Source of the DNA: Paraburkholderia antibiotica
GTDB taxonomy: Bacteria; Pseudomonadota; Gammaproteobacteria; Burkholderiales; Burkholderiaceae
NCBI RefSeq assembly: GCF_012927125.1
Contig: NZ_JABBFZ010000001.1
Coordinates: 124,001-188,000 of the forward strand
Direction: 5' to 3'
DNA length: 64,000 bases
Shown: positions 1 to 9,261 of the stretch, in pieces
Layout of the letters: the number at the start of each line of letters is the position of its first letter
Numbering within the stretch: the stretch's first letter is position 1
Program-made: the position numbers and the translations under genes
Notes under the pieces: generated by a model
Seen by the model: the letters and a program-made list of their open reading frames with translations, nothing else
What the model was told of the DNA's origin: nothing
Database searches by the model: none

Positions 1-2
1 CC

Positions 3-92
3 GAGCAAATGCAATTTGCCGGCGCGCACTACGAACCCGGTACAATCACCGTCCTTACAAACGGCATACGCGTGGAAATCGTCGAAAAATGA
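3..92 (+). CDS. C-terminal end of an unrecognised protein (5' truncated by window)
   Basis: An open frame enters from the left edge and ends at a TGA at 90-92, giving 29 residues that end in GIRVEIVEK. It has the codon bias of the neighbouring genes and lies just upstream of uppP on the same strand. Too little is present to name the protein; only the C-terminus is visible. Confidence 0.4.
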   Translation, partial: EQMQFAGAHYEPGTITVLTNGIRVEIVEK

Positions 93-179
93 CGCGCGCG
101 CGGCCGCCCAGGGCCGCGCATGCCTGCATGACCGTGCGAGCCCTGTCGTTACGACAACCTATCGCGATAAGGGGCACGG

Positions 180-1016
180 ATGGACTGGCTACTGGCTTGC
201 AAGGCGCTGATTCTCGGCGTCGTCGAAGGTTTGACGGAGTTTTTGCCGGTGTCGAGCACCGGGCATCTGATCGTCGTCGGCAGTCTGCTCGACTTCTCCG
301 ACGATCATGCGAAGACCTTCGACGTCGTAATCCAGCTCGGCGCGATTCTCGCCGTGTGCTGGGAGTTCCGCCGCCGCATCGGCAGTGTGATCGTGGGTTT
401 GCCGAGCCGGCCGGAGGCGCGTCGTTTCACGCTGAACGTCATCATCGCGACGATCCCGGCGATCGTGCTCGGCCTGCTGTTCGAGAAGTCGATCAAGGCG
501 GCGCTGTTTTCGCCGGTGCCGGTCGCGTTCGCGCTGGTGGTGGGCGGCGTCGTGATCCTGTGGGCGGAAGCGCGGCAGCGTGCGCGCGGCGACGCGGCGA
601 TACGGGTGCGCAGCGTCGACGATCTGACGCCGCTCGATGCGCTGAAGGTCGGCCTCGCGCAGTGCTTCGCGCTGATTCCGGGCACCTCGCGCTCGGGCTC
701 GACGATCATCGGCGGGATGCTGTTCGGCATCGAGCGCCGCGCCGCGACCGAATTCTCGTTCTTTCTGGCGATCCCGATCATCTTCGGCGCGACCTTCTAC
801 GAACTCTACAAGGACTGGCACCTGCTCAGCACCGACGCGCTCGGCAGCTTCGCGCTCGGTTTCGTGGCGGCGTTCGTCAGCGCGTTCATCTGTGTGCGCT
901 GGCTGCTGCGCTACGTCGCGTCGCACGATTTCACGGTGTTCGCGTGGTATCGGATCGGCTTTGGCTTGCTGATTCTGCTGATCGGGTATAGCGGTGGGTT
1001 GGGCTGGGGGGATTGA
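180..1016 (+). CDS. uppP: Undecaprenyl-diphosphatase UppP (BacA family)
   Basis: An integral membrane phosphatase that converts undecaprenyl diphosphate to the monophosphate, recycling the lipid carrier for peptidoglycan and other envelope polymers. The two signature regions are present: [14 protein letters not shown] near residue 15 and [13 protein letters not shown] near residue 165, which supply the acidic, Ser, His and Arg active-site residues of the family. The 278-residue length and multiple hydrophobic segments fit. ATG at 180 follows an AAGGGG ribosome site. A hairpin terminator follows at 1045-1073. Over-expression of this family is known to give bacitracin tolerance. Identity is secure. 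Confidence 0.97.
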   Translation: MDWLLACKALILGVVEGLTEFLPVSSTGHLIVVGSLLDFSDDHAKTFDVVIQLGAILAVCWEFRRRIGSVIVGLPSRPEARRFTLNVIIATIPAIVLGLLFEKSIKAALFSPVPVAFALVVGGVVILWAEARQRARGDAAIRVRSVDDLTPLDALKVGLAQCFALIPGTSRSGSTIIGGMLFGIERRAATEFSFFLAIPIIFGATFYELYKDWHLLSTDALGSFALGFVAAFVSAFICVRWLLRYVASHDFTVFAWYRIGFGLLILLIGYSGGLGWGD

Positions 1017-1044
1017 GGCTCAGCCGGTTGGGTGAGCGCAATGC

Positions 1045-1073
1045 AAAAAGGTCCGCGTAGGCGGACCTTTTTC
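1045..1073 (+). terminator. Rho-independent terminator after uppP
   Basis: AAGGTCCGC and GCGGACCTT form a 9-bp stem around a GTAG loop, followed by a T-run. It lies 28 bases after the uppP stop. The A-run on the other side means it could also serve the convergent trmB gene. Confidence 0.85.
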
Positions 1074-1160
1074 GTTTGGCGGACTGGTTGGCGATGCGCT
1101 GGCGTGTACGCGCTTTCTTGCGCGTGTCGCGTTGGGCCGTTGCGTTAGGTCGTTACACCA

Positions 1161-1979
1161 CTACGCCGCTATGTCGCGCTTGCGGAACACGAGGTCCCAC
1201 ACGCCGTGGCCGAGCCGCAGACCACGTCGCTCGAACTTCGTCACCGGACGATAGTCGGGGCGCGGCGCGTAGCCGTCGGCGGTGTTCTGCAGCAGCGGAT
1301 CGGCGCCGAGCACTTCGAGCATCTGCTCCGCGTAGTTTTGCCAGTCGGTCGCGCAGTGCAGATACGCGCCCGGCTTCAGACGCGACACCAGCAGCGCGAC
1401 GAATTTCGGCTGGATCAGCCGGCGCTTGTGATGACGCGCCTTGTGCCATGGGTCCGGGAAGAAGATGTGCACGCCGTCGAGGCTGTCGGGCGCGATCATG
1501 TGTTCGAGCACTTCGACCGCGTCGTGCTGGATGATGCGGATGTTCGTCAGCGATTGCTCGCCCATCAGCTTCAACAGCGCGCCGACGCCGGGCTCGTGAA
1601 CTTCGACGCCGAGGAAGTCGTCGCCGTTGCGCTGCGCGGCGATTTCCGCGGTGGTCGCGCCCATACCGAAGCCGATCTCCAGCACGCGCGGCGCCTCGCG
1701 GCCGAACACGCTAAGCCAGTCGGGCTGCTGCGGCGTGTAGGGCACGACGAAACGGGGGCCGAGTTCATCGAGCGCGCGGCGCTGGCCGGTCGACACGCGA
1801 CCCGCGCGCGTGACGAAGCTGCGGATGCGGCGATGATGCAGCGTGTCCGCCGATGCATCGTCGCGCTCGACCGTGCTGTCGACGCTATCCGCGTCGGGGC
1901 CGGCGGCTTGACCCGCGGATGTGCTCGTGGGCGTCGGGAGGTCGTCCGGCAGGCCGGAGTCGTTGGGATCGTGGCTCAT
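1161..1979 (-). CDS. trmB: tRNA (guanine-N7)-methyltransferase TrmB
   Basis: An SAM-dependent methyltransferase that forms 7-methylguanosine at position 46 of tRNAs. Motif I reads [14 protein letters not shown], and the family hallmark [14 protein letters not shown] is present, as is the C-terminal TKFERRG segment. The start at 1979 (MSHDPNDSG) gives 272 residues with a polar, low-complexity N-terminal extension of about 60 residues before the conserved core. A longer reading from 2099 adds an Arg-rich stretch that looks non-coding. The gene is convergent with uppP. The ribosome site is weak, so the exact start is uncertain, but the function is secure. Confidence 0.94.
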   Translation of the reverse strand: MSHDPNDSGLPDDLPTPTSTSAGQAAGPDADSVDSTVERDDASADTLHHRRIRSFVTRAGRVSTGQRRALDELGPRFVVPYTPQQPDWLSVFGREAPRVLEIGFGMGATTAEIAAQRNGDDFLGVEVHEPGVGALLKLMGEQSLTNIRIIQHDAVEVLEHMIAPDSLDGVHIFFPDPWHKARHHKRRLIQPKFVALLVSRLKPGAYLHCATDWQNYAEQMLEVLGADPLLQNTADGYAPRPDYRPVTKFERRGLRLGHGVWDLVFRKRDIAA

Positions 1980-2163
1980 TCGTCGATGTGCTGCAAGGTG
2001 AGGGCTGCGCGGCTTGCGTGGCGGGCCGTGGGCGGTTTGCCGATCGCGGTCGTGCCGGTCGTGCAATGTGCGCTGTCGCGCTCCGGAGAGGCGACGCACT
2101 GCATTGCGCGGTTGGCTGGCGTGGCGTGCTGCTGATCGTGCGGCGCCGGGCCGTGGCCACTAC

Positions 2164-2190
2164 AAAAAAGCCGCCTTCAGTGAGGCGGCT
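2164..2190 (-). terminator. Terminator downstream of tRNA-Gly
   Basis: Read on the minus strand, AGCCGCCT...AGGCGGCT forms an 8-bp stem followed by six T residues. It lies about 35 bases past the tRNA-Gly 3' end and ends that transcript before trmB. Confidence 0.85.
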
Positions 2191-2225
2191 CTTGCTGGAT
2201 TCCGCTGAACGCTCAGCGCGGAAAG

Positions 2226-2299
2226 TGGAGCGGGCGATGGGAATCGAACCCACGGCTCTAGCTTGGGAAGCTAGGGTATTACCATTATACGACGCCCGC
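2226..2299 (-). tRNA. tRNA-Gly (anticodon CCC)
   Basis: The reverse strand folds into a full cloverleaf: acceptor GCGGGCG pairing near the CCA end (encoded, 2226-2228), anticodon stem CTAGC/GCTAG with loop TTCCCAA, and T-loop GGTTCGATTCC. The anticodon at positions 34-36 is CCC. A terminator follows. Confidence 0.96.
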
Positions 2300-2450
2300 A
2301 GAGCGCGCTATTTTACAGGGTTTTGGATGGTTTGGGGCAATGGGCCGGTCTGAGAGGCGGTCGGACTGCGGACAGCCAAACCGGTCGCGCGCCTTGACGG
2401 GAAAACGCCCACTGTTTTATCCGCGCATTCTCCAGGGGCCTCCACCCGCA

Positions 2451-3491
2451 TCAATGACTCTCACTCTGCACCTCATGACGAACCCGCTTCAGCTTGCGAG
2501 GCGGCGCTTCGGCGCGATCATCCGACAGCGCTGGCGCTACCACGGGCGTCTTCAGGTCAGCGGCCAAAGCCGGTGTCGCCGGATTGCCCGAAAACTTCGT
2601 TTTCCAGCTGGTCGTAAAAGTATCGACCTGTGCTGGCGTGACTTGCGTCACCTGCACGAGGCCTAGAAATGCGATGACCGCGCCAAATATCGTGAGGCGT
2701 CGCTGCAGCCTCGTCTCGAAAGCAGATTCCGACGCGGTTCGCTCGATCCGGATGACCTCGGCGATTCTCCCCAGTTGATCGACGAGTTCGTCACGCAGCG
2801 ACTTGAGCCGCAACCGCTTGTGGACGGTGTCGTACAGCGGCGCGACTTCCGTCGTGGTGACGCGAGCGGGCGCGTCGAAGTAATAGCTTGCGATGAAGCG
2901 GGAAATTTCCGAATGCATCGTTTCAGTGCGCTTGACCTTCGCGTCGTCGCGGCAGCATTCGGCAAGCTCATTGATCGCTTCTTCGAGGACGTGGCGGTAG
3001 GCGAGTCCGAGCATATAGGCGGTGAGCGCCCGGTCGATCCGTTCCGGCTTGAGCGTGGCTGCAAGGATCGCCATCCCTCTTGCATCGACCGCTGCTTTGA
3101 CCTGCGCGACGATCGAATAGCTTGCTTCGGTCAGTGTGCCTGACTCTCGAATGAACCTTGAGATATCGCCGATCACGTTCGGCGAGCTACTGTCGGACCA
3201 CACAAAACAGGCTTTTTTCTCGGGGATGCTGCCTTTCTCCGCGAACTCGCATGCACGTGCCCAACCATATTTCAATGCGCCTTCTGTCAGGCTTTCCGTC
3301 GGGCAAAAGCAGAATACGACCGAGCGATCGGAACCGGAAAAAAAGCGGACGAAGAATGGATCCTTGGGATTGTTACGCTTGTTCGTCATGGTCGAACCAT
3401 GAACGGACCCGAGCAGATAATTTCCCTCCAGCGGGACGTCGATCTGGAGCGTCTCTAACGGCTTTTCGATGCGGTAGATGATTCCTTGCAC
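2451..3491 (-). CDS. Hypothetical protein with coiled region and C-terminal membrane segment
   Basis: Not recognised. The 346-residue product starts at GTG 3491, preceded by AGGAG at a good distance. Residues 1-120 look globular. Residues 150-265 are helical and charged, and a single hydrophobic segment follows at about 266-284 (LTIFGAVIAFLGLV). The last 50 residues are polar and Ala/Pro/Arg-rich. The topology suggests a large cytoplasmic domain tethered to the inner membrane. GC looks lower than in the flanking genes, and the gene sits beside a tRNA, so acquisition by transfer is possible. No enzymatic motif is evident. Confidence 0.75.
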   Translation of the reverse strand: MQGIIYRIEKPLETLQIDVPLEGNYLLGSVHGSTMTNKRNNPKDPFFVRFFSGSDRSVVFCFCPTESLTEGALKYGWARACEFAEKGSIPEKKACFVWSDSSSPNVIGDISRFIRESGTLTEASYSIVAQVKAAVDARGMAILAATLKPERIDRALTAYMLGLAYRHVLEEAINELAECCRDDAKVKRTETMHSEISRFIASYYFDAPARVTTTEVAPLYDTVHKRLRLKSLRDELVDQLGRIAEVIRIERTASESAFETRLQRRLTIFGAVIAFLGLVQVTQVTPAQVDTFTTSWKTKFSGNPATPALAADLKTPVVAPALSDDRAEAPPRKLKRVRHEVQSESH

Positions 3492-3713
3492 TTCAATCTC
3501 CTGAGCGGGGGCATGGTGGTGCTATTTGCCCTCGTTTACGGCATCCGCTTAAAAAACTGTAGTGCGAGCGTGCGCGCTTACGGACCGTGCCGTCAGCCTT
3601 CAGAACCCACCCCCACTTGCCGTTATCCCGGACGAGCGCCAGGCCGGTGAGCGTTCATCAGCAAAGCCAACCCCCGGCGCTCTCCCATCCCGTTCAAGAG
3701 ACCTATCCCAAAG

Positions 3714-5450
3714 ATGCAGTGGTTTTCCAATCTGAAGCTGAGCCACAAGCTTGTCGGCTCGTTGATGCTGTGCGCGTTCGTGACGGCCATCGTCGGCACC
3801 GTCGGGGTGCTCAAGGTGCGCGAAGTCGCGACGATGCAGACCGAAATGTACGACCGCGAATTCGTGCCGGTGCGCGATGACGGCACCGCCGCGTGGCAGG
3901 CGGCCTCGCACTTCCGGCGTCTCTATTCGTACATCCTGAATCCCGAAGCAGCTGGCCGCGCCGATACGGTGCGTCTCAATCACGGCGGCGAGGCGGCGAT
4001 CCTGTCGGCGTTCGACTACGAGCGTAAGCACGCGACCACCGACGCGCAGAAGCAGTTGCTGAGCGACTTCGACGCCGCATATCCGGCTTACATGAACTCG
4101 GTCGCGAAGGTGATGGCGCTCGCCGATCAGGGCGACCAGCCCGGCGCGCTCGCCGAGCTGAAGTCGACCACCGATCCGCTGCACGTGAAGCTGCGCACGC
4201 TGATGATCAAGCTGTCGGACGTGCGCGACGAACTGGCGCGGCGGCGCGTCGAAAACGGCGTCGAGGCGGTTCGTTCGGTGACGTGGTGGATCGCGAGCTG
4301 CGCGCTCGTCGGCATCGCGATCGCGATTGGCCTCGGACTGTGGCTGACGCGCGCGGTCGTGCGGCAGATCGGCGGCGAACCGGCCGAGGTCGCGAAGGTC
4401 GTCGAGCAGATTGCCGGCGGCGATCTGAGCCAGCGCCTGCCTACGGGCGGCACAGGTGGTGTGGGCGGCACGGCCGACGGCAGCATCCTCGGCGCGGTCG
4501 CGCACATGCAACGGCGTCTCGCGACGACGATCGGCTCGATCCGCGAGAGCGCCGAGTCGGTCAGCATCGCGTCACAGCAGATCGCGAGCGGCAACATCGA
4601 TCTGTCCGCGCGCACCGAAGGGCAGGCCGCCTCGCTCGAACAGACCGCGGCGAGCATGTCGGAACTTACGCAGACCGTCAGCCGCAACAGCGACAACGCA
4701 CGCAACGCGAGCGCGCTCGCGACACAGGCCGCGCAGGTCGCGAACGCCGGCGATACGGCGGTCGAGGGAATGGTGCGGACCATCGGCGAAATCAGCGGCA
4801 GCTCGACGAAAATCTCGGAGATTACCGGCGTGATCGAGGGCATCGCGTTTCAGACCAACATCCTCGCGCTGAACGCGGCGGTCGAGGCCGCGCGCGCGGG
4901 CGAGCAGGGACGCGGCTTCGCGGTGGTCGCGAGCGAGGTGCGCAATCTCGCGCAGCGCTCGGCGAGCGCGGCCAAGGAGATCAAGGAGATGATCACGACG
5001 TCGGTCGCGATCATCGAGGGCGGCACGCAGCAGGCCGCCGAAGTCAGCGCGACGATGGCCGACATCAAGGCCGCGATCCATCGCGTGTCGGATATCGTCG
5101 GCGAAATCGCGACGGCGTCCGAGGAGCAGACCCGCAGCATCCATCAGGTCGGCCAGGCCGTCACGCAGATGGACGAAACCACCCAGCAGAACGCGGCACT
5201 CGTCGAAGAAGCGGCGGCCGCCGCGCAATCGCTCGATGCGCAGGCGCGCAAGATGAAGCAGACGGTGTCGGTGTTCCGGGTGGGCGAGAGCCGTGGTTTT
5301 GCGGCGGCTACCGCGGCTGCCGCAGTGACTGCACGGGCAACGACAGCGGCGACGCGGGGGCGTGTCGGCAAGGTCGGGTTGCCGGAGCAGCCGGCGACCA
5401 TGTCCGACCGTGTGGCCGCGACGGCGGATGACGACTGGAATACGTTCTGA
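3714..5450 (+). CDS. Methyl-accepting chemotaxis protein (4-helix-bundle sensor, HAMP, MCP signal domain)
   Basis: A transmembrane chemoreceptor that controls CheA through CheW. The order is a TM helix at about residues 11-32, a periplasmic helical sensor domain of 4HB_MCP type to about 185, a second TM near 190-212, a HAMP segment with [19 protein letters not shown], then the long signalling hairpin. The hairpin tip carries the invariant [20 protein letters not shown] followed by [15 protein letters not shown]. The protein ends in DDDWNTF. A C-terminal W-x-x-F fits the pentapeptide that tethers CheR/CheB in E. coli Tar/Tsr-type receptors. The ligand cannot be told from sequence. Confidence 0.96.
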   Translation: MQWFSNLKLSHKLVGSLMLCAFVTAIVGTVGVLKVREVATMQTEMYDREFVPVRDDGTAAWQAASHFRRLYSYILNPEAAGRADTVRLNHGGEAAILSAFDYERKHATTDAQKQLLSDFDAAYPAYMNSVAKVMALADQGDQPGALAELKSTTDPLHVKLRTLMIKLSDVRDELARRRVENGVEAVRSVTWWIASCALVGIAIAIGLGLWLTRAVVRQIGGEPAEVAKVVEQIAGGDLSQRLPTGGTGGVGGTADGSILGAVAHMQRRLATTIGSIRESAESVSIASQQIASGNIDLSARTEGQAASLEQTAASMSELTQTVSRNSDNARNASALATQAAQVANAGDTAVEGMVRTIGEISGSSTKISEITGVIEGIAFQTNILALNAAVEAARAGEQGRGFAVVASEVRNLAQRSASAAKEIKEMITTSVAIIEGGTQQAAEVSATMADIKAAIHRVSDIVGEIATASEEQTRSIHQVGQAVTQMDETTQQNAALVEEAAAAAQSLDAQARKMKQTVSVFRVGESRGFAAATAAAAVTARATTAATRGRVGKVGLPEQPATMSDRVAATADDDWNTF

Positions 5451-5591
5451 TTCGCGACGTCGGAGCGATTGGCGGGAAGCGGCGGCGCGCAGGTGAAGAG
5501 CGCCGTTACCCGGCGGAGGCCGGCAGCTGGTCAGCAGCTGGTCGGAGCCAAAACCGAAACCGAAGCTGAAGCGGTAATCGGCAGCAACGGC

Positions 5592-5635
5592 ACAAAAAGA
5601 AAAGCCGCCGCGTGCATGAGCAAATCGCGGCGGCT
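5592..5635 (-). terminator. Terminator downstream of the YggT gene
   Basis: AGCCGCCGCG and CGCGGCGGCT (5603-5612, 5626-5635) form a 10-bp stem. On the minus strand it is followed by a T-rich tract, placing it just after the YggT stop and also at the end of the convergent chemoreceptor gene. Confidence 0.8.
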
Positions 5636-5697
5636 CTAACCTCATCGATCGACGACACGTGGTTCCGCACCACGCATCGGCCGATCTCGACGCGTGA

Positions 5698-6261
5698 TCA
5701 GATCACGAAGTAAGTCAGCTGAACGGCCGCGCGTGTGACTACCATCTGCAGCACCTGCACGATCACGAACAGCAGGATCGGCGACAGGTCGATGCCGCCC
5801 AGTTGCGGCAACACGCGGCGCAGCGGATTCAGGAACGGCGCGGTCAGCTGATAGAGGATCGGCATCGCCGGCGAGCGCGGGTTGAGCCACGACAGCAGCG
5901 CCATCAGGATCGTCATCCAGATGATGAGGTTCAGCGCCCACTTGATCGTGGTCAGCACCGCGACGATCAGCAGGGTCGGCACCAGCGTCAGCGGATCGGC
6001 GCCGGTCAGCACGACCATCAGCACCACGTAGACGATCGCGGCGATCAGCGTCGCGACGATGCTCGCCCAGTCGATGTTGCGCGTGCTCGGCAGGATGCGC
6101 CGCAACGGCAGCACGATCCAGTTGGTCGCCTGCATCACGGCGTTCGACACCGGGTTGTACGGCGGCAGGCGCACGACCTGCAGCCAGGCGCGCAGCAGCA
6201 GCGCCGCGCCGAACAGCGTGAAAACGGTATTGAGCAGAAAACGGGCGATATCGCCAAACAT
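5698..6261 (-). CDS. YggT family integral membrane protein
   Basis: A 187-residue protein with four hydrophobic segments arranged as two repeats of the YGGT module; each repeat ends in a proline/arginine turn (YNPVSNAV..., SWLNPRSP...). Family members are small inner-membrane proteins, and homologues have been linked to osmotic tolerance or to membrane and division functions. The exact role here is unknown. ATG at 6261 is preceded by AAGGAC at good spacing. It is convergent with the chemoreceptor gene. Confidence 0.88.
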   Translation of the reverse strand: MFGDIARFLLNTVFTLFGAALLLRAWLQVVRLPPYNPVSNAVMQATNWIVLPLRRILPSTRNIDWASIVATLIAAIVYVVLMVVLTGADPLTLVPTLLIVAVLTTIKWALNLIIWMTILMALLSWLNPRSPAMPILYQLTAPFLNPLRRVLPQLGGIDLSPILLFVIVQVLQMVVTRAAVQLTYFVI

Positions 6262-6514
6262 CTCGTGTCCTTATGCTTCTGGGCGCGGCCGTCGCGTGGG
6301 CGGCGCGCTGCCGGCGTCGTCCGGGCGGACGTACCGGCGCTGGGTTGAATGGCAGACGCATTGCTCGCGCAAGCGCGTCTTCGTCGGGTTCGAGCAGCCG
6401 CGCGGAAGGCTTGCGGTGAGTCGCGCGGAATTGCGTGGGACAGAGGCAACCGGATTCGTCAGCCGACGGCTCGACGTCATTGCGCGCCGCGCCTGGCCGG
6501 CTGTCTGTCCGGCA

Positions 6515-6835
6515 TCACACGGAAACGCGGACCTCGCTGATCAGGATCGTGCCGTTGCCGCCGTCGGTGTAGTTCGGAATGTCCGCCAGCAGTTGTTCGG
6601 ACGCCGGCTTGAATACTTTATAGAAGTCATCCGCGCTATCGAACAGGAAGTGACCGGCGGCCACATACGGCGGCGGCGTGCCCGGCGGCCCCGCGTTGAT
6701 GCCCGCGTCGACCGACCAGCCTTTCAGCGCCGGCCCGAACAGCTTCGCCGCGAGCGGCATGTGGGTCGCGCAGTAATAGTCCATGTCGAAGCGGCCGTTG
6801 TCCCGATAGGGATAGAGGATGCTGACCTTGATCAT
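6515..6835 (-). CDS. EthD domain-containing protein
   Basis: A 106-residue ferredoxin-like-fold (dimeric alpha/beta barrel) protein. It begins MIKVSILYPYRDNGRFDMDYY and has the EthD-type CATHMPLAAKLFG helix with its conserved His. EthD was first described as needed for a cytochrome P450 system degrading ethyl tert-butyl ether. Most chromosomal members have no assigned substrate, and none can be given here. It stands alone on the minus strand upstream of yggT. Confidence 0.85.
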   Translation of the reverse strand: MIKVSILYPYRDNGRFDMDYYCATHMPLAAKLFGPALKGWSVDAGINAGPPGTPPPYVAAGHFLFDSADDFYKVFKPASEQLLADIPNYTDGGNGTILISEVRVSV

Positions 6836-6928
6836 TGTGCGTTCTCGTCTGTTGATCCCGAAGCGTGGCGCGGCTTGCGTGTGGTTTGCCGTTGCCTGCT
6901 TGCGCGCCGGACGTCACATTATCACGGC

Positions 6929-7858
6929 TTACTTGACGCTTGCACCTGCCGTCGCCCGATTCAGCGAGCGGCCCAGCGATTCTTCCACTGCCGCGGAGAT
7001 TGCTTCGATCGTTGCGGGCGGCGTCGCGCGGCGGCGCCCGAGGTCGACCGCGCGACGCGTCATGAGGCCGTACAGCGCGGCGTGATCGCCGCCGAGTTCT
7101 TCGAAGAGCGCCAGCTGCTTTTGCACGACGCCGGTGTCGCCGCGCGACACGGGGCCGGCGAGCGCGTTGGGCAAGCCTTTGTCGCGCGCGGTTTCGATCG
7201 TGCCGGCGAGCATCGGCAGCAGCGCGCGCAGCGCGTCGTCCTCGGCGAAGCCCAGCGTGCGCCATAGCGCGACGCATTCGGCGAGGCCGCACAGCGCGAA
7301 GCTCGCCGCGTAGTGCGCGGCGCCGTGGTAGAGCATGCGGCTGCCCGGCGGAATCGACAGCGGATGGCAGCGCAGCGCGACGGCGAGGGCGGTCAGCGTG
7401 TCTTTCAACGTGCCGTCGGCTTCGATCGTCACCGAGCAGCCGGCGATCCGCTCGAGATCGGTGAGCTCGCCGCCGAACAGATACAGCGGATGAAAGCCAC
7501 CGATCGACGCGCCCTGGTCGTGCGCCGGCGCGAGTAATTCGACGGGCGATGCGCCGCTGCAGTGCACGAGCGCCTTGCCGCTCGCGGTGTCCGGGGCGAA
7601 CCGGAGTGTGTGCGCTGTCGTACCGATGCTGTCGTCGGGAACGGCTAAAAAAACGATATCGGCGGCCTCGACGATCTGCTGCGGATCGTCGTAAGCCGTG
7701 CAGCGCTCGATCTGGGCGGCGAGCCGGCGCGCGGAATCGGCCGAGCGGCTCGCCACCGCGGTCACCGGATAGCCGGCGCGCGCAAAACCCAGCGCCAGAC
7801 AGCGCGCGAGCCGCCCCGCACCGATGAAGCCGACACGCGGCAAGGAAGACTGGGACAT
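6929..7858 (-). CDS. Rossmann-fold NADP-binding protein, DUF2520 family
   Basis: 309 residues. The N-terminus has a dinucleotide-binding glycine motif, GFIGAGRLARCLALGFARAG, close to residue 10. The F420-dependent NADP oxidoreductase / pyrroline-5-carboxylate reductase-like fold continues with VFLAVPDDSI and HCSGASPVELL. The all-helical C-terminal half (about residues 165-300) matches the DUF2520 domain found behind such Rossmann domains. It is probably an oxidoreductase; the substrate is unknown. Confidence 0.85.
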   Translation of the reverse strand: MSQSSLPRVGFIGAGRLARCLALGFARAGYPVTAVASRSADSARRLAAQIERCTAYDDPQQIVEAADIVFLAVPDDSIGTTAHTLRFAPDTASGKALVHCSGASPVELLAPAHDQGASIGGFHPLYLFGGELTDLERIAGCSVTIEADGTLKDTLTALAVALRCHPLSIPPGSRMLYHGAAHYAASFALCGLAECVALWRTLGFAEDDALRALLPMLAGTIETARDKGLPNALAGPVSRGDTGVVQKQLALFEELGGDHAALYGLMTRRAVDLGRRRATPPATIEAISAAVEESLGRSLNRATAGASVK

Positions 7859-8177
7859 GATCGGCGGCTCCGGACGGGTCGATTGAACGGGAAGGATGAA
7901 GTATCGCGCATCCGGCTCATCGTCGGCGCGATCGGGCCCTGTGTGTGCGGTGGGGCTTGCGGTGGACCTCGCGTTGGCGCGGCTTGGCGGCCGATTTTCG
8001 TCGGATCAATCCGCCGGCGATATGGCACCGCCTGCCGATCATCGGGCCGCGCGACGCTCGCGGGTCTGAAAACTGCTCACAATCGTGACTGCTCCAATCG
8101 ACGTTTTGCAGTTGCTGTTCCGTACTTTTTGCTGTTCCGGTACTTCGTTTCGCAGTCGGAAATTCGGGAGGGTAGCG
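7859..8177. other. Intergenic region, no gene seen
   Basis: About 320 bases between the divergent DUF2520 gene and the small gene at 8178. It presumably holds both promoters. No repeat, tRNA or convincing small reading frame was seen. Confidence 0.5.
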
Positions 8178-8339
8178 ATGAGTATTTTTTCTTACCGAAA
8201 ACACTTGCGGTTCCTGACGCACGCGCAGCGCCGTCGCTGGTGGGATCAGAAAAAGCGCCTGACGCCTCGTGTGCGGATCAGCGGCGCCTACGTGCCGCCG
8301 AACGTGTCCCGCGAATTTGTCTATGTGAAGGTCGGCTAG
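8178..8339 (+). CDS. Small basic hypothetical protein (53 aa)
   Basis: ATG at 8178 follows GGGAGGGTAGCG, an excellent ribosome site. The 53-residue product starts MSIFSYRKHLRFLTHAQRRR and is rich in Arg, Lys and Trp, with a second half reading VRISGAYVPPNVSREFVYV. A clean terminator follows at 8366, so it is a self-contained transcription unit. Its function is unknown; the strong signals support a real gene. An upstream in-frame ATG at 8085 has no ribosome site. Confidence 0.65.
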   Translation: MSIFSYRKHLRFLTHAQRRRWWDQKKRLTPRVRISGAYVPPNVSREFVYVKVG

Positions 8340-8365
8340 ACGCGATCTTCGCTTGGACAGGTGGG

Positions 8366-8403
8366 AAAATGCCCGGTGAAAGCAATTCGCCGGGCATTTT
8401 TTA
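8366..8403 (+). terminator. Rho-independent terminator
   Basis: AATGCCCGG and CCGGGCATT pair in a 9-bp stem with a T-run after it, 27 bases past the small gene ending at 8339. Confidence 0.85.
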
Positions 8404-8728
8404 TGGGAAATTCCTTTCCGCTGTCAGTTTTGAAGCGAATTTGTAATCAAACATTACGGAACCGCGAACTCCACGACGCCCGCGCGCTCTCATCTATGAC
8501 GCGCGGCGAGCTTGCCCCGCCCAACTCCTTGATTCCCGGCCCGTTTTGCCAGCGCCGTTGTGGCCCCGACGTTCGTGCCTGAAGCACGTCGCGGCGAGCC
8601 CAAAGTCGCGCATTGCAATTTGCAACAAATGCGAACAGATCGGCCGGGCCTTTTTCGTTAAATTGATTCAACAGCATGCGAGGCATGCGCAGTCGGCGAC
8701 CTTGGCAGGCCGCGCTAGGAGAATAGAA
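8404..8728. other. Intergenic region, no gene seen
   Basis: About 325 bases upstream of the exported-protein gene. Probably its promoter region; no structured element recognised. Confidence 0.4.
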
Positions 8729-9043
8729 GTGAAAAAGATCGTTCCGTTTGTCGTTGCAGCAGCACTCGGCCTCGGACTTGCCGGGGCCGCTCAGGCGCAC
8801 GTTTCTGTCGGTATCGGCATCGGGGTGCCGGTCGCGCCGGCCTATCCGGTGTACGCGGCGCCGCCGCCGGTTTATTACGCACCGCCCCCGCCGCCGGTCT
8901 ATGCTCCGGCCCCGGTCGTGGTGGCGCCGGCTCCGGTGGTGGTCGGTGGCTATTACGGCGGGTATGGGCGTCCTTATTATCCGCACGGCTACTATCGCGG
9001 GTACTACGGCCACGGTTATGGCCACGGATACTATCGCCGCTAA
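8729..9043 (+). CDS. Exported Pro/Val- and Tyr/Gly/His-rich low-complexity protein
   Basis: GTG at 8729 with AGGAG seven bases upstream gives 104 residues. Residues 1-23 form a clear Sec signal peptide with cleavage predicted after AQA. The mature part has a V/P-rich middle (APPPVYYAPPPPPVYAP) and a C-terminal tail of GYYGGYGRPYYPHGYY type, rich in Tyr, Gly and His. Such proteins are common in Burkholderiaceae and have no known function; a surface, wall-spanning or metal-binding role through the His/Tyr tail is only a guess. A terminator follows. Confidence 0.8.
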   Translation: MKKIVPFVVAAALGLGLAGAAQAHVSVGIGIGVPVAPAYPVYAAPPPVYYAPPPPPVYAPAPVVVAPAPVVVGGYYGGYGRPYYPHGYYRGYYGHGYGHGYYRR

Positions 9044-9075
9044 GCGCGGGCGCGGATGACGCGCGGGAATGTCGA

Positions 9076-9117
9076 CGGCGTAACGCCGGCTTGAATGCCG
9101 GGTTACGCCGTTTTCTT
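9076..9117 (+). terminator. Rho-independent terminator
   Basis: CGGCGTAACGCCGGC and GCCGGGTTACGCCG (9076-9090, 9097-9110) make a long, slightly imperfect stem followed by TTTTC. Confidence 0.85.
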
Positions 9118-9261
9118 TTGCGCGCTGTTTTGTCCGTCCGATGATTCGTCCGGCGCGAGCACTCCGAAAACTCGCGCGGACACCCCACGCAGACGACGTT
9201 CCAAAGCATCGGCGAAGCTGGGAGAATGGCTATTTCGCCATCGCTCAGGAGAGTTTCGCCG

